Positions 8,655 through 16,233 of a stretch of 64,000 bases of DNA are shown here, piece after piece; positions within the stretch are counted from its first letter, which is position 1; each line of letters begins with the position of its first letter. Below the pieces are notes generated by a model, which saw only the letters and a program-made list of their open reading frames with translations, searched no databases and was not told the DNA's origin. Where the stretch lies: the NCBI GenBank assembly GCA_904387375.1, contig CAJFLE010000004.1, forward strand, positions 1 through 64,000, given 5' to 3'. Source of the DNA: Candidatus Protoclostridium gallicola. Lineage in GTDB: Bacteria > Bacillota > Clostridia > Christensenellales > Pumilibacteraceae. The translations under genes and the position numbers were made by a program.

Positions 8655-8706
8655 CCGTTACAGTACGACTCCGTTACAGTATAGCACAGCTTTTCGGCGA
8701 TTTCAA
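8655..8706 (-). promoter_or_regulatory. Two-component operon promoter with repeated 11-mer
   Basis: TTGAAA (8701-8706), 17-nt spacer, TATACT (8678-8683) on the minus strand. The 11-mer CCGTTACAGTA (plus strand) occurs at 8655-8665 and 8671-8681, a 16-bp period, the second copy overlapping the -10 box. ACAGT is also the core of known LytTR sites, so autoregulation is plausible. Confidence 0.6.
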
Positions 8707-8730
8707 TACCCATCGCGCAAATTCCGGTAT

Positions 8731-8755
8731 AAAAAAATCCCGGATCGCTCCGGGA
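8731..8755 (-). terminator. Terminator after Ppx/GppA gene
   Basis: TCCCGGA stem with a 4-nt loop, followed on the minus strand by seven T residues. Confidence 0.85.
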
Positions 8756-8772
8756 AACGGCGCCATGCCGCC

Positions 8773-9627
8773 TTATTCTTCGTCCAGATGCTTGTATCTG
8801 TAATATCCGTCGAGATTGTCCGCTTCGCTCACCCTCACGCCGCAGATGCGGAGATAATCCATCAGCTCGCATACGAATACGGCGCCCGCCTTGATGAGTT
8901 CGCACCTCATCTTCGGCAGAAGCGGATATTTCGCGCCGATGTTTTCGGGCGTGTCCAGAGCGATCAGCTCTTCGGCAAGCTCTCCCGCCTTTTCTCTCGT
9001 CAGCACAAAGTCCTGCACGGCGGCGGGATCGTATGTTTCCAGCCCCTGAGCCATTGCCGCGAGCGACGTGAACGTGCCGCCCACGCCCACGGTTTCGCCG
9101 CGGGACGGAACGTCGCCGTACTTTGCCAGACCGGTCGCGGCGTACGCGCGGAGCATTTCCGCGTTGCCGTCCGCCTGTTCGGTCAGCCGCACCATGCCGA
9201 GGGGCAGCGATTTCGCGTAAGTTACCTTTCCCTCGTCGCCGCAGACGATTTCCACGCTCGCGCCGCCGATGTCTACGACAGTCGCCGTGCCGCCCGGACA
9301 TGCGCCGAGAAGCGCCATTTCGGCCTCTTCGTATCCGCTGACCACCTCGATCCTGACTCCGCACGCCTCGCTCACCGCGTTGATGAACTCGGCGCGGTTG
9401 GACGCGGCGCGCACCGCTTCGGTGGCGAAAGCGAAAATCTTCGCGCCGGCGAGCGACGCCGTCTGCGCGAAATCCTTTATGGCCGCGACGGTACGCGAAA
9501 TGGCGGCCGGAGACAGCGTCCCCGACGCGTTCAGCCCTTCGCCGAGCTTGGTCATTACCGTCGTTTTCACTCCGCCCAGCAGCAGCCGAACGCTGCCGCT
9601 GCCTATATCTATTACGGCCGCGCTCAC
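8773..9627 (-). CDS. Ppx/GppA-family phosphatase
   Basis: This 284-residue protein is an actin-fold exopolyphosphatase / pppGpp phosphohydrolase homologue. It shows phosphate-1 motif VIDIGSGSVRLLL, the EATEAVR-like segment FAFATEAVRAASN, EEAEMALLG, and phosphate-2 motif TVVDIGGASVEI. It is shorter than E. coli Ppx (which has extra C-terminal domains) and matches the minimal two-lobe form. The GTG start at 9627 overlaps the last codon and stop of the DivIC-like gene, indicating coupling. The minimal family also includes enzymes of unknown specificity, so the substrate is not assigned. Confidence 0.88.
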   Translation of the reverse strand: MSAAVIDIGSGSVRLLLGGVKTTVMTKLGEGLNASGTLSPAAISRTVAAIKDFAQTASLAGAKIFAFATEAVRAASNRAEFINAVSEACGVRIEVVSGYEEAEMALLGACPGGTATVVDIGGASVEIVCGDEGKVTYAKSLPLGMVRLTEQADGNAEMLRAYAATGLAKYGDVPSRGETVGVGGTFTSLAAMAQGLETYDPAAVQDFVLTREKAGELAEELIALDTPENIGAKYPLLPKMRCELIKAGAVFVCELMDYLRICGVRVSEADNLDGYYRYKHLDEE

Positions 9628-9902
9628 GAGGGCTGGTATACCTCCTCGTCCTCGTATTTCATATTAAGATATTCGCGCGCGTATTTCTCTATAAACTCGG
9701 CGGTGCTGCGGTACGCTATCTCGTCGTCGTTGCTTTCTATGAGAGCCTGAAGCTCTGCGCTGCGCTGTTCGAGCTCTGCCCTGCGGGCGTTTACCATACC
9801 CAGGGACACGAGGTTGTATATGAGCGCAACCACAGAAACGAGCAGAAGCAGTATGCCGGCAATCGTGCAGATCGCGGTTATTTTTTTCTGTTTTTCCGTC
9901 AT
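9624..9902 (-). CDS. DivIC/FtsB-like septum formation initiator
   Basis: The 92-residue single-pass protein has a short N-terminal cytosolic part (MTEKQKKITA), one TM helix (about 10-33), a coiled coil (ARRAELEQRSAELQALI) and the family's C-terminal segment (EFIEKYAREYLNMKYEDEEVY). DivIC joins FtsL and DivIB in the divisome. In Bacillus the order is yabP-yabQ-divIC on one strand; here the gene is divergent from yabPQ. The ATG at 9902 has no ribosome site and lies 6 nt from a perfect -10 box, so its mRNA should be leaderless. It is coupled to the Ppx/GppA gene downstream. Confidence 0.85.
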   Translation of the reverse strand: MTEKQKKITAICTIAGILLLLVSVVALIYNLVSLGMVNARRAELEQRSAELQALIESNDDEIAYRSTAEFIEKYAREYLNMKYEDEEVYQPS

Positions 9903-9908
9903 AAGCAC

Positions 9909-9937
9909 ATTATAGAACATAAGAGCGGGATTGTCAA
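9909..9937 (-). promoter_or_regulatory. Perfect consensus promoter of the DivIC-like gene, leaderless
   Basis: TTGACA (9932-9937), 17-nt spacer and TATAAT (9909-9914): an exact sigma-A consensus. The start codon begins 6 nt after the -10 box, so the predicted +1 is the A of ATG. Confidence 0.85.
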
Positions 9938-9981
9938 GCATATTTTCCGCACGCCGGGTTCGTCGGATATCGCGCGTTTCC

Positions 9982-10011
9982 GTCATAATCCGACGGCAAA
10001 GCGAATATGAT
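9982..10011 (+). promoter_or_regulatory. Possible sigma-E-type promoter of yabPQ
   Basis: GTCATAAT (9982-9989), 14 bases, then AATATGAT (10004-10011) resembles the mother-cell sigma-E pattern (GTCATATT / CATACAAT; 5 of 8 in the -10 box). It ends 6 nt before the yabP GTG. Confidence 0.35.
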
Positions 10012-10017
10012 TGTCGT

Positions 10018-10281
10018 GTGGAAACGAAGATCAAACCCAAACACAACGTGACTCTCGAATCCCGCCGCCGCGCGCTGGTGACCGGCGTGGAAAAGGTCGT
10101 GGACGCCTCGCCGTCCGTCATCAATACGGTGACGAGCGAGGGCGCGCTGTCAGTGCGCGGCAGCGGACTGAAAATAGTGTCCTTCTCGGAGGCCGACGGC
10201 ACGCTCACTTTCGAAGGGACGGTGGACCGCATGGAATACGCCGCCGCCAAAAAACCGCTTTTAAGGAGGCTGTTCGGATAA
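10018..10281 (+). CDS. yabP: Sporulation protein YabP
   Basis: The 87-residue protein has the YabP pattern: KHNVTLESRRRALVTGVEKV, a central strand (SEGALSVRGSGLKI) and EGTVDRMEY before a basic tail (KKPLLRRLF). YabP is a mother-cell sporulation protein of the YabP/YqfC family needed for spore envelope/coat development. The start is the GTG at 10018, where homology begins; no ribosome site is visible, and a possible sporulation promoter lies immediately upstream, again implying little or no leader. It is followed by yabQ with a 1-nt gap. Confidence 0.85.
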   Translation: METKIKPKHNVTLESRRRALVTGVEKVVDASPSVINTVTSEGALSVRGSGLKIVSFSEADGTLTFEGTVDRMEYAAAKKPLLRRLFG

Positions 10282-10282
10282 T

Positions 10283-10618
10283 ATGGACGACGTGATCTTA
10301 CAGACGGTACTGTTCTTCCTTCTCGTCGGCGAGGGCGCGGCCACCCGCCTGCTCTACTCGCTCGTGCTGGCGCTGCGCAAAAAAATCACCGGAAAAGCGT
10401 TCGCGGTCATTACGGACATACTGACCGCGGTCATCGGCGCGGGCTGCATGCTGCTCACCTGCCTCATCGCCGCGGAAAGCGTGCGCGTGTTCTACGCGGT
10501 GTTCTACATCGGAGGCATAGCGCTCGCCCACCTCATCATGCGCCCGTCCGCGCGCAAAAAGCGCAGGTGCGTCGGCGGTAACGAGGAAAACGGCGGCGAC
10601 GAAACAAAGCCGCACTGA
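10283..10618 (+). CDS. yabQ: Spore cortex membrane protein YabQ
   Basis: The 111-residue membrane protein has about three TM helices (5-25, 43-65, 70-88) and a basic, Asn/Gly-rich tail. Its position directly after yabP and its pattern (GEGAATRLLYSLVLALRKK) identify YabQ, required for spore cortex formation in Bacillus. AAGGAGG lies about 14 nt upstream of the ATG, a long spacing, so translational coupling to yabP is likely. Confidence 0.85.
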   Translation: MDDVILQTVLFFLLVGEGAATRLLYSLVLALRKKITGKAFAVITDILTAVIGAGCMLLTCLIAAESVRVFYAVFYIGGIALAHLIMRPSARKKRRCVGGNEENGGDETKPH

Positions 10619-10651
10619 CGATAGACGAATATATCGCAAAAGTAAACGTAT

Positions 10652-11113
10652 TTATTTCATGCCGAAGTAGTCGTAGCGGCGCAGCGCTTCGTACGCAGCC
10701 ACGGCGACGCTGTTGGACAGGTTCAGACAGCGCACGCCGCTTTTCATGGGTATGCGTACGCAGCGGTCGTAATTGTCCCGTATGAGCGGGTCGGGCAGCC
10801 CCTTGGTTTCCTTGCCGAACACGAGAAACGCGTCCTCCGGGTAGTCGTATTCGTTATACGATTTTGCCGCTTTGGTAGTGAAATAAACGAACTTTTCCCT
10901 GCCGTATCTGTCCCACAGCTCCTCTATGGAACCGGCGCGGGTGATCGTCAGTTTATCCCAATAGTCCAGGCCGGCGCGCTTCACGCGCGATTCGGTGATC
11001 TCGAAGCCCAGTTTGCCGACGAGAAAGAGCGGCATGCCCGTGCACGCGCACGTGCGCGATATGTTGCCCGTGTTTTCGGGGATCTCGGGCTCCACCAATA
11101 CTATGCTTATCAT
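10652..11113 (-). CDS. trmL: tRNA (cytidine(34)-2'-O)-methyltransferase TrmL
   Basis: A SPOUT-class methyltransferase of 153 residues that 2'-O-methylates the wobble base of tRNA-Leu in E. coli. It shows EPEIPENTGNISRTCAC at the N terminus, LVFGKETKGLP, and the knot motif IPMKSGVRCLNLSNSVAVAAYEALRR. The start at 11113 gives an ATGA overlap with the upstream phosphatase gene. Convergent with yabQ; no clear terminator lies between them. Confidence 0.93.
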   Translation of the reverse strand: MISIVLVEPEIPENTGNISRTCACTGMPLFLVGKLGFEITESRVKRAGLDYWDKLTITRAGSIEELWDRYGREKFVYFTTKAAKSYNEYDYPEDAFLVFGKETKGLPDPLIRDNYDRCVRIPMKSGVRCLNLSNSVAVAAYEALRRYDYFGMK

Positions 11114-11658
11114 AAGTCCGTTTCCGCCTCGGTCACGGTCAGATTTTTTATGTAATTCATTTCGTACGACGACGGGTCCCAGCTGTCGTGGGAGAGCGCG
11201 TACATAAGATAGGATATGCACACGCCGTGGCTGACGACGAGCACCGTCTGCCCCTTATGCCGCGCGGAGATATCGCGCACGAAGGAGCGCACGCGCGCGA
11301 ACACCTGCCCGTCGCTCTCCGCGCCCTTCGCGTCAGACAGCGCATAGAACAGTCTGGTATGATCGGCCAGTCCCAGCTCGTCGTACGTCCTGCCTTCCAG
11401 CTCGCCGAAGTCGCGTTCGACGAGGCGGTCGTCGCACACCGGTTCCATGCGGCCGCCGAGAATGAGCCGCGCCGTTTCGCGGGCGCGGGAAAGGGGCGAG
11501 CAGTACGCCGCGTCTATTCTCTCGCCCGCGAGCGATCTGCCCAGTTCGGCGGCGGCGAGTCTGCTCTCTTCGGTGAGCGGCACGTCGCTGCGGCCCTGTA
11601 TGCGGCCGGTTACGTTCCACTCCGTTTTCGCGTGTCTTACTATGAGTAATCTTGCCAT
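11110..11658 (-). CDS. Histidine phosphatase superfamily protein (phosphoglycerate-mutase-like)
   Basis: The 182-residue protein has the RHG-type motif LIVRHAKTEWN (phospho-His), SPLSRARETARLI, the acid ERDFGELEGRTYDE, and the second catalytic His in VVSHGVCI. The RHG is RHA here. This subgroup contains alpha-ribazole phosphatase, phosphoglycerate mutase-like and other phosphatases; substrate is not determined. Its own promoter (TTGATT 11699-11704, N17, TATACT 11676-11681) overlaps the spoIIE stop codon, and a weak GGTGA lies before the ATG at 11658. It forms an operon with trmL (4-nt overlap). Confidence 0.85.
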   Translation of the reverse strand: MARLLIVRHAKTEWNVTGRIQGRSDVPLTEESRLAAAELGRSLAGERIDAAYCSPLSRARETARLILGGRMEPVCDDRLVERDFGELEGRTYDELGLADHTRLFYALSDAKGAESDGQVFARVRSFVRDISARHKGQTVLVVSHGVCISYLMYALSHDSWDPSSYEMNYIKNLTVTEAETDL

Positions 11659-11700
11659 TTCGGTCACCGCGTACAAGTATAGCACGCCGCGGCCGGAAAA

Positions 11701-13905
11701 TCAACTTCTTTCTATTATTCTCGCGACCAGCACGGACATGTCGTCGCGCACGCCCGAGCGCGCCGCGGCGGCAAGCACCCCGTCCGCCATGCGCCGCACG
11801 TTGACCTGCGACTGCGAGGCGATGACCTCGGGCAGGTTGGGCAGCGCGTCGGATATGCCGTCGGTGATGAGCACCACCACGTCGCCGGCGGCGAGCAGTT
11901 TGGTCGCGAGCGCGTACGACGCGGTTTCCAGCGCGCCCACGGGCAGCGCGGAACCGTCTATGCGCGTCATGCTGTCCCCTCGCACGAGGAAGGTGGACGG
12001 CGAGCCGGCTTTGAGTATGTCCGCCTCGCCGGTGCGCAGATCCACGGACACTACGTCGAGCGCGGAAAACTCCTCGCCCGTGCGCGAGGACAGAAAGGAG
12101 TTGACCGACGCCACGCCGTCGGCGGCGTCGAATCCGGCGCGGTAATGGCTTTCGATGAGCGACAGCGTCGCCTGCGACAGCCGCGCCGCGCCCTTGCCCG
12201 TGCCGCTCCCGTCGCAGAGCGAGAGCAGCGCCCTGCCGCCGAACACCTCGGCGGAGTAAGAGTCGCCCGTCACGGCGTTGCCCTGGCGGGGCGTCTGCGC
12301 TACGGCGTATACGATGTCGAGCGCGGGCGCCGGAGAGAACGCGGCCGCCGCCCAGCCCGAAGAAACGTCGTCCATACGGTCCACGCGCACCCTGCCGAGC
12401 GCGCGCCGCAGCGCCTTTTCCAGCACGGCGGCATCCGTGCCCGACGGCACGAGCGCCACGCCGCACAGTTCGCCGGTGACCAGCCCGCCCGCGCACGGCA
12501 CTCCGCACTCGGGCAGGTCGCGGCGCAGCTTTTCGCTCACCGCGGGGTCGTAGCGATAGTCCTCCGCGACGCCGCGCGCCAGCTTGCCCATAAGGCGGCG
12601 CAGCGAGTCGAGACGGAGCGCGTAGCTTTTCGCGCTCTTCCCTTCCCGGTCGCCCTCGCTCACCGTGCGCATGAGCGTTTCCCTCGCCTCGTTGGCGCGT
12701 TTGAGCATGCGCCCGCCGCTCAGGCACGGCATGGCGAGCACGTTGTTTTTCAGCCTGCCGCCGCCGGCTATGCAGTCGGCCGCGAGCGCGGACATATCCG
12801 CTTCGAGCGCGCACTCGCCGTGACGGGCGCAGCCCGCGCACACCTCTTTGAGAGACGCGGTCAGTGCTGCGGCGACGGCGGGACTGTCCGTAAGGCCGGC
12901 GTCCTCGGCGAGCAGGCGGCTCATTTCTCCCAGCGCCTCGCTGGCGCGCAGCAGCCGTTCGGGCAGTTTGCGCCCCATTCCCGCGGCGGCCGCTTCCATG
13001 GTCAGGCGTTCGCCGGGGCGGAAGAATCCGCGCACGCCCGTAATCACCCTGCGCGGCAGCGCCAGGAACGCGGCGCACGCGGAGCCGAGCGCGATGAGGT
13101 GCCACGGCAGTTCGTCCATAAGCAGCGTGAACAGGCAGACCGCGCCCGACCAGCCTATAATCAGCGCGGCGGCGGGCAGCGCGCGCACGCCCGAAGCGAA
13201 CGCGGAAGCGGCCAGCGCGGACAGAGCGCACAGCACGAAAACGGCCGGCTCGTCCGCCGACCACGCGCCGCCCAGACCGGCAAGCATACCGCCAGTCAGC
13301 GCGCCGCCGCTGCCGCGGCACTTGCACATGAAGAGCACGAACAGCGCGAATACGAAGCGCGCCACGGAGAATATTCCTATATGTATATGCTCGAGCCCGG
13401 CGAACAGCATCACGCACAGCGCCGCCAGCCCCGCGTACCCCGGCGCGGACGGCTGTACGAAGTCGCCGCCCGCCAGCATGGGCGCCGCGAAGGACGCGAG
13501 CGCCCCGAACGCTGCGCCGAGCAGCACCGCGATGAGCGTTTCCAGCCGCGTATAACCGAACACCCAGCCCAGCAGACCGTACAGCGCCGATTGCAGCGCG
13601 AGGTTGAGCGCCCACCGCCACAGCCGCTTGCGCCCGAACGCCGGAATCATTTTCACCGCCGTGTTCGTTACGGCGCCGAGCGCGGCGAGCGCGCTGCCGG
13701 TTGCGAGCGCGGGCAGCGACAGGCCGGAAAGCGCGGACGCCGCCGCGAAATACAGCGAAGCGAGCGGCGAGCCGCCGGACAGCAGCGCCGCGAGGTGAAC
13801 CGAAAATCCGAACGGCGTCACCCCGAACACTGTCGCGCCGCACGCCGCCAGCATGAGCGCGAACGTCAGCGCGTGTACGATTATCGTCTTTGCGAGCTTT
13901 TTCAT
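11701..13905 (-). CDS. spoIIE: Stage II sporulation protein E (PP2C phosphatase)
   Basis: SpoIIE dephosphorylates SpoIIAA to release sigma-F in the forespore and localises to the polar septum. The 734-residue protein has a long N-terminal membrane region (about ten helices, residues 1-310), a central cytosolic segment with Cys-rich CAGCARHGEC, and a C-terminal PP2C domain (about 500-734; VTGDSYSAEVF, LCDGSGTGKGAA, ITDGISDALPN, SGVRDDMSVLVARI). Start at 13905 (MKKLAKTI); the reading frame extends 18 nt upstream only through GTG. A TTCGACA 0A-box lies 67 bp upstream. It is downstream of gerAC but separated from it by only 46 nt. Confidence 0.93.
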   Translation of the reverse strand: MKKLAKTIIVHALTFALMLAACGATVFGVTPFGFSVHLAALLSGGSPLASLYFAAASALSGLSLPALATGSALAALGAVTNTAVKMIPAFGRKRLWRWALNLALQSALYGLLGWVFGYTRLETLIAVLLGAAFGALASFAAPMLAGGDFVQPSAPGYAGLAALCVMLFAGLEHIHIGIFSVARFVFALFVLFMCKCRGSGGALTGGMLAGLGGAWSADEPAVFVLCALSALAASAFASGVRALPAAALIIGWSGAVCLFTLLMDELPWHLIALGSACAAFLALPRRVITGVRGFFRPGERLTMEAAAAGMGRKLPERLLRASEALGEMSRLLAEDAGLTDSPAVAAALTASLKEVCAGCARHGECALEADMSALAADCIAGGGRLKNNVLAMPCLSGGRMLKRANEARETLMRTVSEGDREGKSAKSYALRLDSLRRLMGKLARGVAEDYRYDPAVSEKLRRDLPECGVPCAGGLVTGELCGVALVPSGTDAAVLEKALRRALGRVRVDRMDDVSSGWAAAAFSPAPALDIVYAVAQTPRQGNAVTGDSYSAEVFGGRALLSLCDGSGTGKGAARLSQATLSLIESHYRAGFDAADGVASVNSFLSSRTGEEFSALDVVSVDLRTGEADILKAGSPSTFLVRGDSMTRIDGSALPVGALETASYALATKLLAAGDVVVLITDGISDALPNLPEVIASQSQVNVRRMADGVLAAAARSGVRDDMSVLVARIIERS

Positions 13906-13951
13906 CGACGATAAGCATAACACGGCGGGCGGCTCATATTCCGTCGGATTT

Positions 13952-15130
13952 TTACAGAACGGAGGCTTTTATGTCGAAACGGAGCTCCGCGCCCGAAAGG
14001 TCGCCCGACCATGCCGAAAAGCCGGAAGGATCGCGGCGGTACAGCCGTGTGCGGAAACCGAGGAAATCGTCCGTGAGCGACAGCTCCGCGGTGCGCCGCA
14101 CCTCCTCTTCTATGCGCTTTTCGTATGCGGCGTTCATGCGGTCGAGCAAAGCGTTCAGCTCCTCGCCCTCTTCCACTTCTGCGAGAATGGCGTAGCGCTG
14201 TACGAAGCGCAGGCGCGCGTCCACCTTTATGGTTATGACAGGATTTCCGCCGACGAGTTCCGGTTCTATCGACGTTTTCTTGTCCTCGACGACGGCGCGC
14301 AGCACGAACGTCTGACCCTCCGTTTCCATGTCCGCTTCCACCATGCCGCCCTTGGTGCGCGGCAGCAGCCAGACGAATCCGCGCGCGTCCTCCTCGCTCA
14401 GTTCGTAAGTTTCGCTGCCGAAGACGCGGGCGGTGGAGGGCGGCTCGATCTCCGTTTCCTTGGAGCCGGCGTCGTTCTGCGACGTGCTCTGCTCGGTCAC
14501 TCCGGTGCCCTGCGTGCCTCCGCTGCCCTGTCCCTTGTCTTCTTCCTTGTCTTTCAGCCCCACGATCGGCAGCGCGGCCGCGCCCGATTTGGATTTGAGC
14601 GCCTGCACCGTTTCGAGCACGGACGGAATCGTCACAGACGCCTGCGCGTCAGAAAAGCTGACGAATCCGCTTATGCCGCTGCCCGTAGACTTGGTGAGCA
14701 GCACGGCCTTGGAGATGAACTCCCGCGCGCTCGTGGACGCGCTTATGACCGAACAGCCGGTGTTTATCATGCCGTCGGACAGAATGTTCAGCAGCACTGT
14801 GATTGCGTCGTCGCGCTTCAGTTCCGAGCCGAGAGCTATCAGGCCGCAGTGACCCAGCTCTATGCGCCTGCCGTAGCGTTCGTTGAGATTCTGCAGCGCT
14901 TCCGCCATCATGGCTCCGTTGCCGTAGACCACTTCGTTGGTGCCGCCGTTTATGGTTTCGCACGTCACGGTCACGCCCTCTTCGTCGGCGTCTATGCCCA
15001 CCGAGTTGACCATAAGCCGGCTGTCCACTTCAGCCATAGGCACGAGCGGCGACAGGGATATGAATATGAACATAGCGGAAAACAGCAGCACGAGTATTCT
15101 GTTCTTGTATTTTCTGTCCGGCTTTTTCAT
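13952..15130 (-). CDS. gerAC: Spore germination protein, Ger(x)C family (GerAC)
   Basis: This 392-residue C subunit of the germinant receptor has an N-terminal hydrophobic segment (about 8-30), the family domain beginning VDSRLMVNSVGIDAD, and a C-terminal Ger(x)C domain (EKRIEEEVRRTAEL). Unlike typical GerAC lipoproteins there is no Cys after the signal (SAMFIFISLSPLVPMAEVD), so lipidation appears absent. A low-complexity Gly/Ser/Thr/Glu linker lies mid-protein (QGSGGTQGTGVTEQSTS). AAGGAGG supports the ATG at 15130, which overlaps the gerAB stop. Confidence 0.88.
   Translation of the reverse strand: MKKPDRKYKNRILVLLFSAMFIFISLSPLVPMAEVDSRLMVNSVGIDADEEGVTVTCETINGGTNEVVYGNGAMMAEALQNLNERYGRRIELGHCGLIALGSELKRDDAITVLLNILSDGMINTGCSVISASTSAREFISKAVLLTKSTGSGISGFVSFSDAQASVTIPSVLETVQALKSKSGAAALPIVGLKDKEEDKGQGSGGTQGTGVTEQSTSQNDAGSKETEIEPPSTARVFGSETYELSEEDARGFVWLLPRTKGGMVEADMETEGQTFVLRAVVEDKKTSIEPELVGGNPVITIKVDARLRFVQRYAILAEVEEGEELNALLDRMNAAYEKRIEEEVRRTAELSLTDDFLGFRTRLYRRDPSGFSAWSGDLSGAELRFDIKASVL
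13972..13978. promoter_or_regulatory. Candidate Spo0A box upstream of spoIIE
   Basis: TGTCGAA on the plus strand (TTCGACA in the spoIIE direction) matches the 0A-box consensus exactly. It lies within the 3' end of gerAC, 67 bp from the spoIIE start codon. A 7-mer can occur by chance; the position is what makes it interesting. Confidence 0.4.
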
Positions 15131-16233
15131 GCCGTCGCCTCCTTTGCCGCCCGCCTGCCACGTATCCGGCAGACGACCGCGGCGATCAGGCACAGCAGCG
15201 GGAACAGGTATTGTACGACGAGCGCCGGCGCCCAGAATACGCTGCTCATGAATTCGGTCACGCGGTTGAGTTCGGAGAATATCATCGTGCAGACGAACAG
15301 CGCGGCGCAGGCGGCCACGGTCGTCCATCTTGCGGCCTTTTCCCCGAACGACATGCTCACCGCGCGGGTGAAAAATATCATCATCAGTCCGGCGGACAGC
15401 AGCACCGCCGACAGCCACAGAGTGTATATGATGAGGTCTATTCTGCCGAATTTATAGCTGCCCGCCCCGTACTGCGTCATATTGCTTATGTTGTGGCCGT
15501 ACGTCAGCACTTCGGTCATATCGCCGTACGCCGAAAACAGCGCGGTGGAAAACGTGAGCATGAACGCAGCGCCCACCGCCGCCGCGATCAGCGAAAAGTA
15601 CAGCCTGCCGCCGCCGTTCTTCACTCTGCCCGTCATCGCGAGCAGCACGGTGAAATCGCCGAACCACAGCGCGAAGGAATAGGTGCCGAGGAATATGCGC
15701 TCCCATCCCTCCGCGGCCAGCGGCAGGACGTTGGAAAAATCCACTTCGGGTAGCGTCATTAGGCTGAGCAGTATCATGCTCACGAATACGGCGGGCGTAA
15801 TCAGCTCGCTTATGCGTCCGGTCACCGACGCGGGTTTAAAAGCGAAATAACCCATCAGCACGATAAGCGGCAGAAGGTGAACGGGGCTCATGGTGGAAGA
15901 GAATACGGACGTGGAAAAGAATATGCGCACGTCGGCGAGGATTACGAACAGCTTGAACAGATAGAACACTCCGGTGAGGCAGAGGGCGGCGCGTGCGAAC
16001 GTCCTGCCGAAGGCCGACGAAAGCAGTTCGAACAGGTTCTTTTCCCCCGCAAGGTGCATGACGGCGCATACCGCGAGCAGCAGCAGAAAATCCGCCGCCA
16101 TGGTCAGGCACAGCGATACGAAGCTGTCGCGGCCGGCGACGCGCATCATTATGACGGGCAGCATGAACATTTTCATCGAAATGGTCACGATGAACGTCAT
16201 GCAAAGAAACTGTCTTAAATTGACTTTATCCAT
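15127..16233 (-). CDS. gerAB: Endospore germination permease GerAB
   Basis: A 368-residue, ten-helix protein of the APC-related spore germination permease family; it is the germinant-binding B subunit of the GerA receptor in the inner spore membrane. Typical features are the N-terminal NLRQFLCMTFIVTIS helix, MLPVIMMRVAGRDSF, and the mid-protein ELITPAVFVSMILL helix. The ATG at 16233 has GGAGGGG 4-8 nt upstream and overlaps the end of gerAA. Confidence 0.92.
   Translation of the reverse strand: MDKVNLRQFLCMTFIVTISMKMFMLPVIMMRVAGRDSFVSLCLTMAADFLLLLAVCAVMHLAGEKNLFELLSSAFGRTFARAALCLTGVFYLFKLFVILADVRIFFSTSVFSSTMSPVHLLPLIVLMGYFAFKPASVTGRISELITPAVFVSMILLSLMTLPEVDFSNVLPLAAEGWERIFLGTYSFALWFGDFTVLLAMTGRVKNGGGRLYFSLIAAAVGAAFMLTFSTALFSAYGDMTEVLTYGHNISNMTQYGAGSYKFGRIDLIIYTLWLSAVLLSAGLMMIFFTRAVSMSFGEKAARWTTVAACAALFVCTMIFSELNRVTEFMSSVFWAPALVVQYLFPLLCLIAAVVCRIRGRRAAKEATA

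Noticed and set aside
12145..13914. Long plus-strand open frame opposite spoIIE
   Set aside because: An antisense shadow of GC-rich coding sequence; Arg/Ala/Gln-rich composition, no family pattern, no ribosome site.
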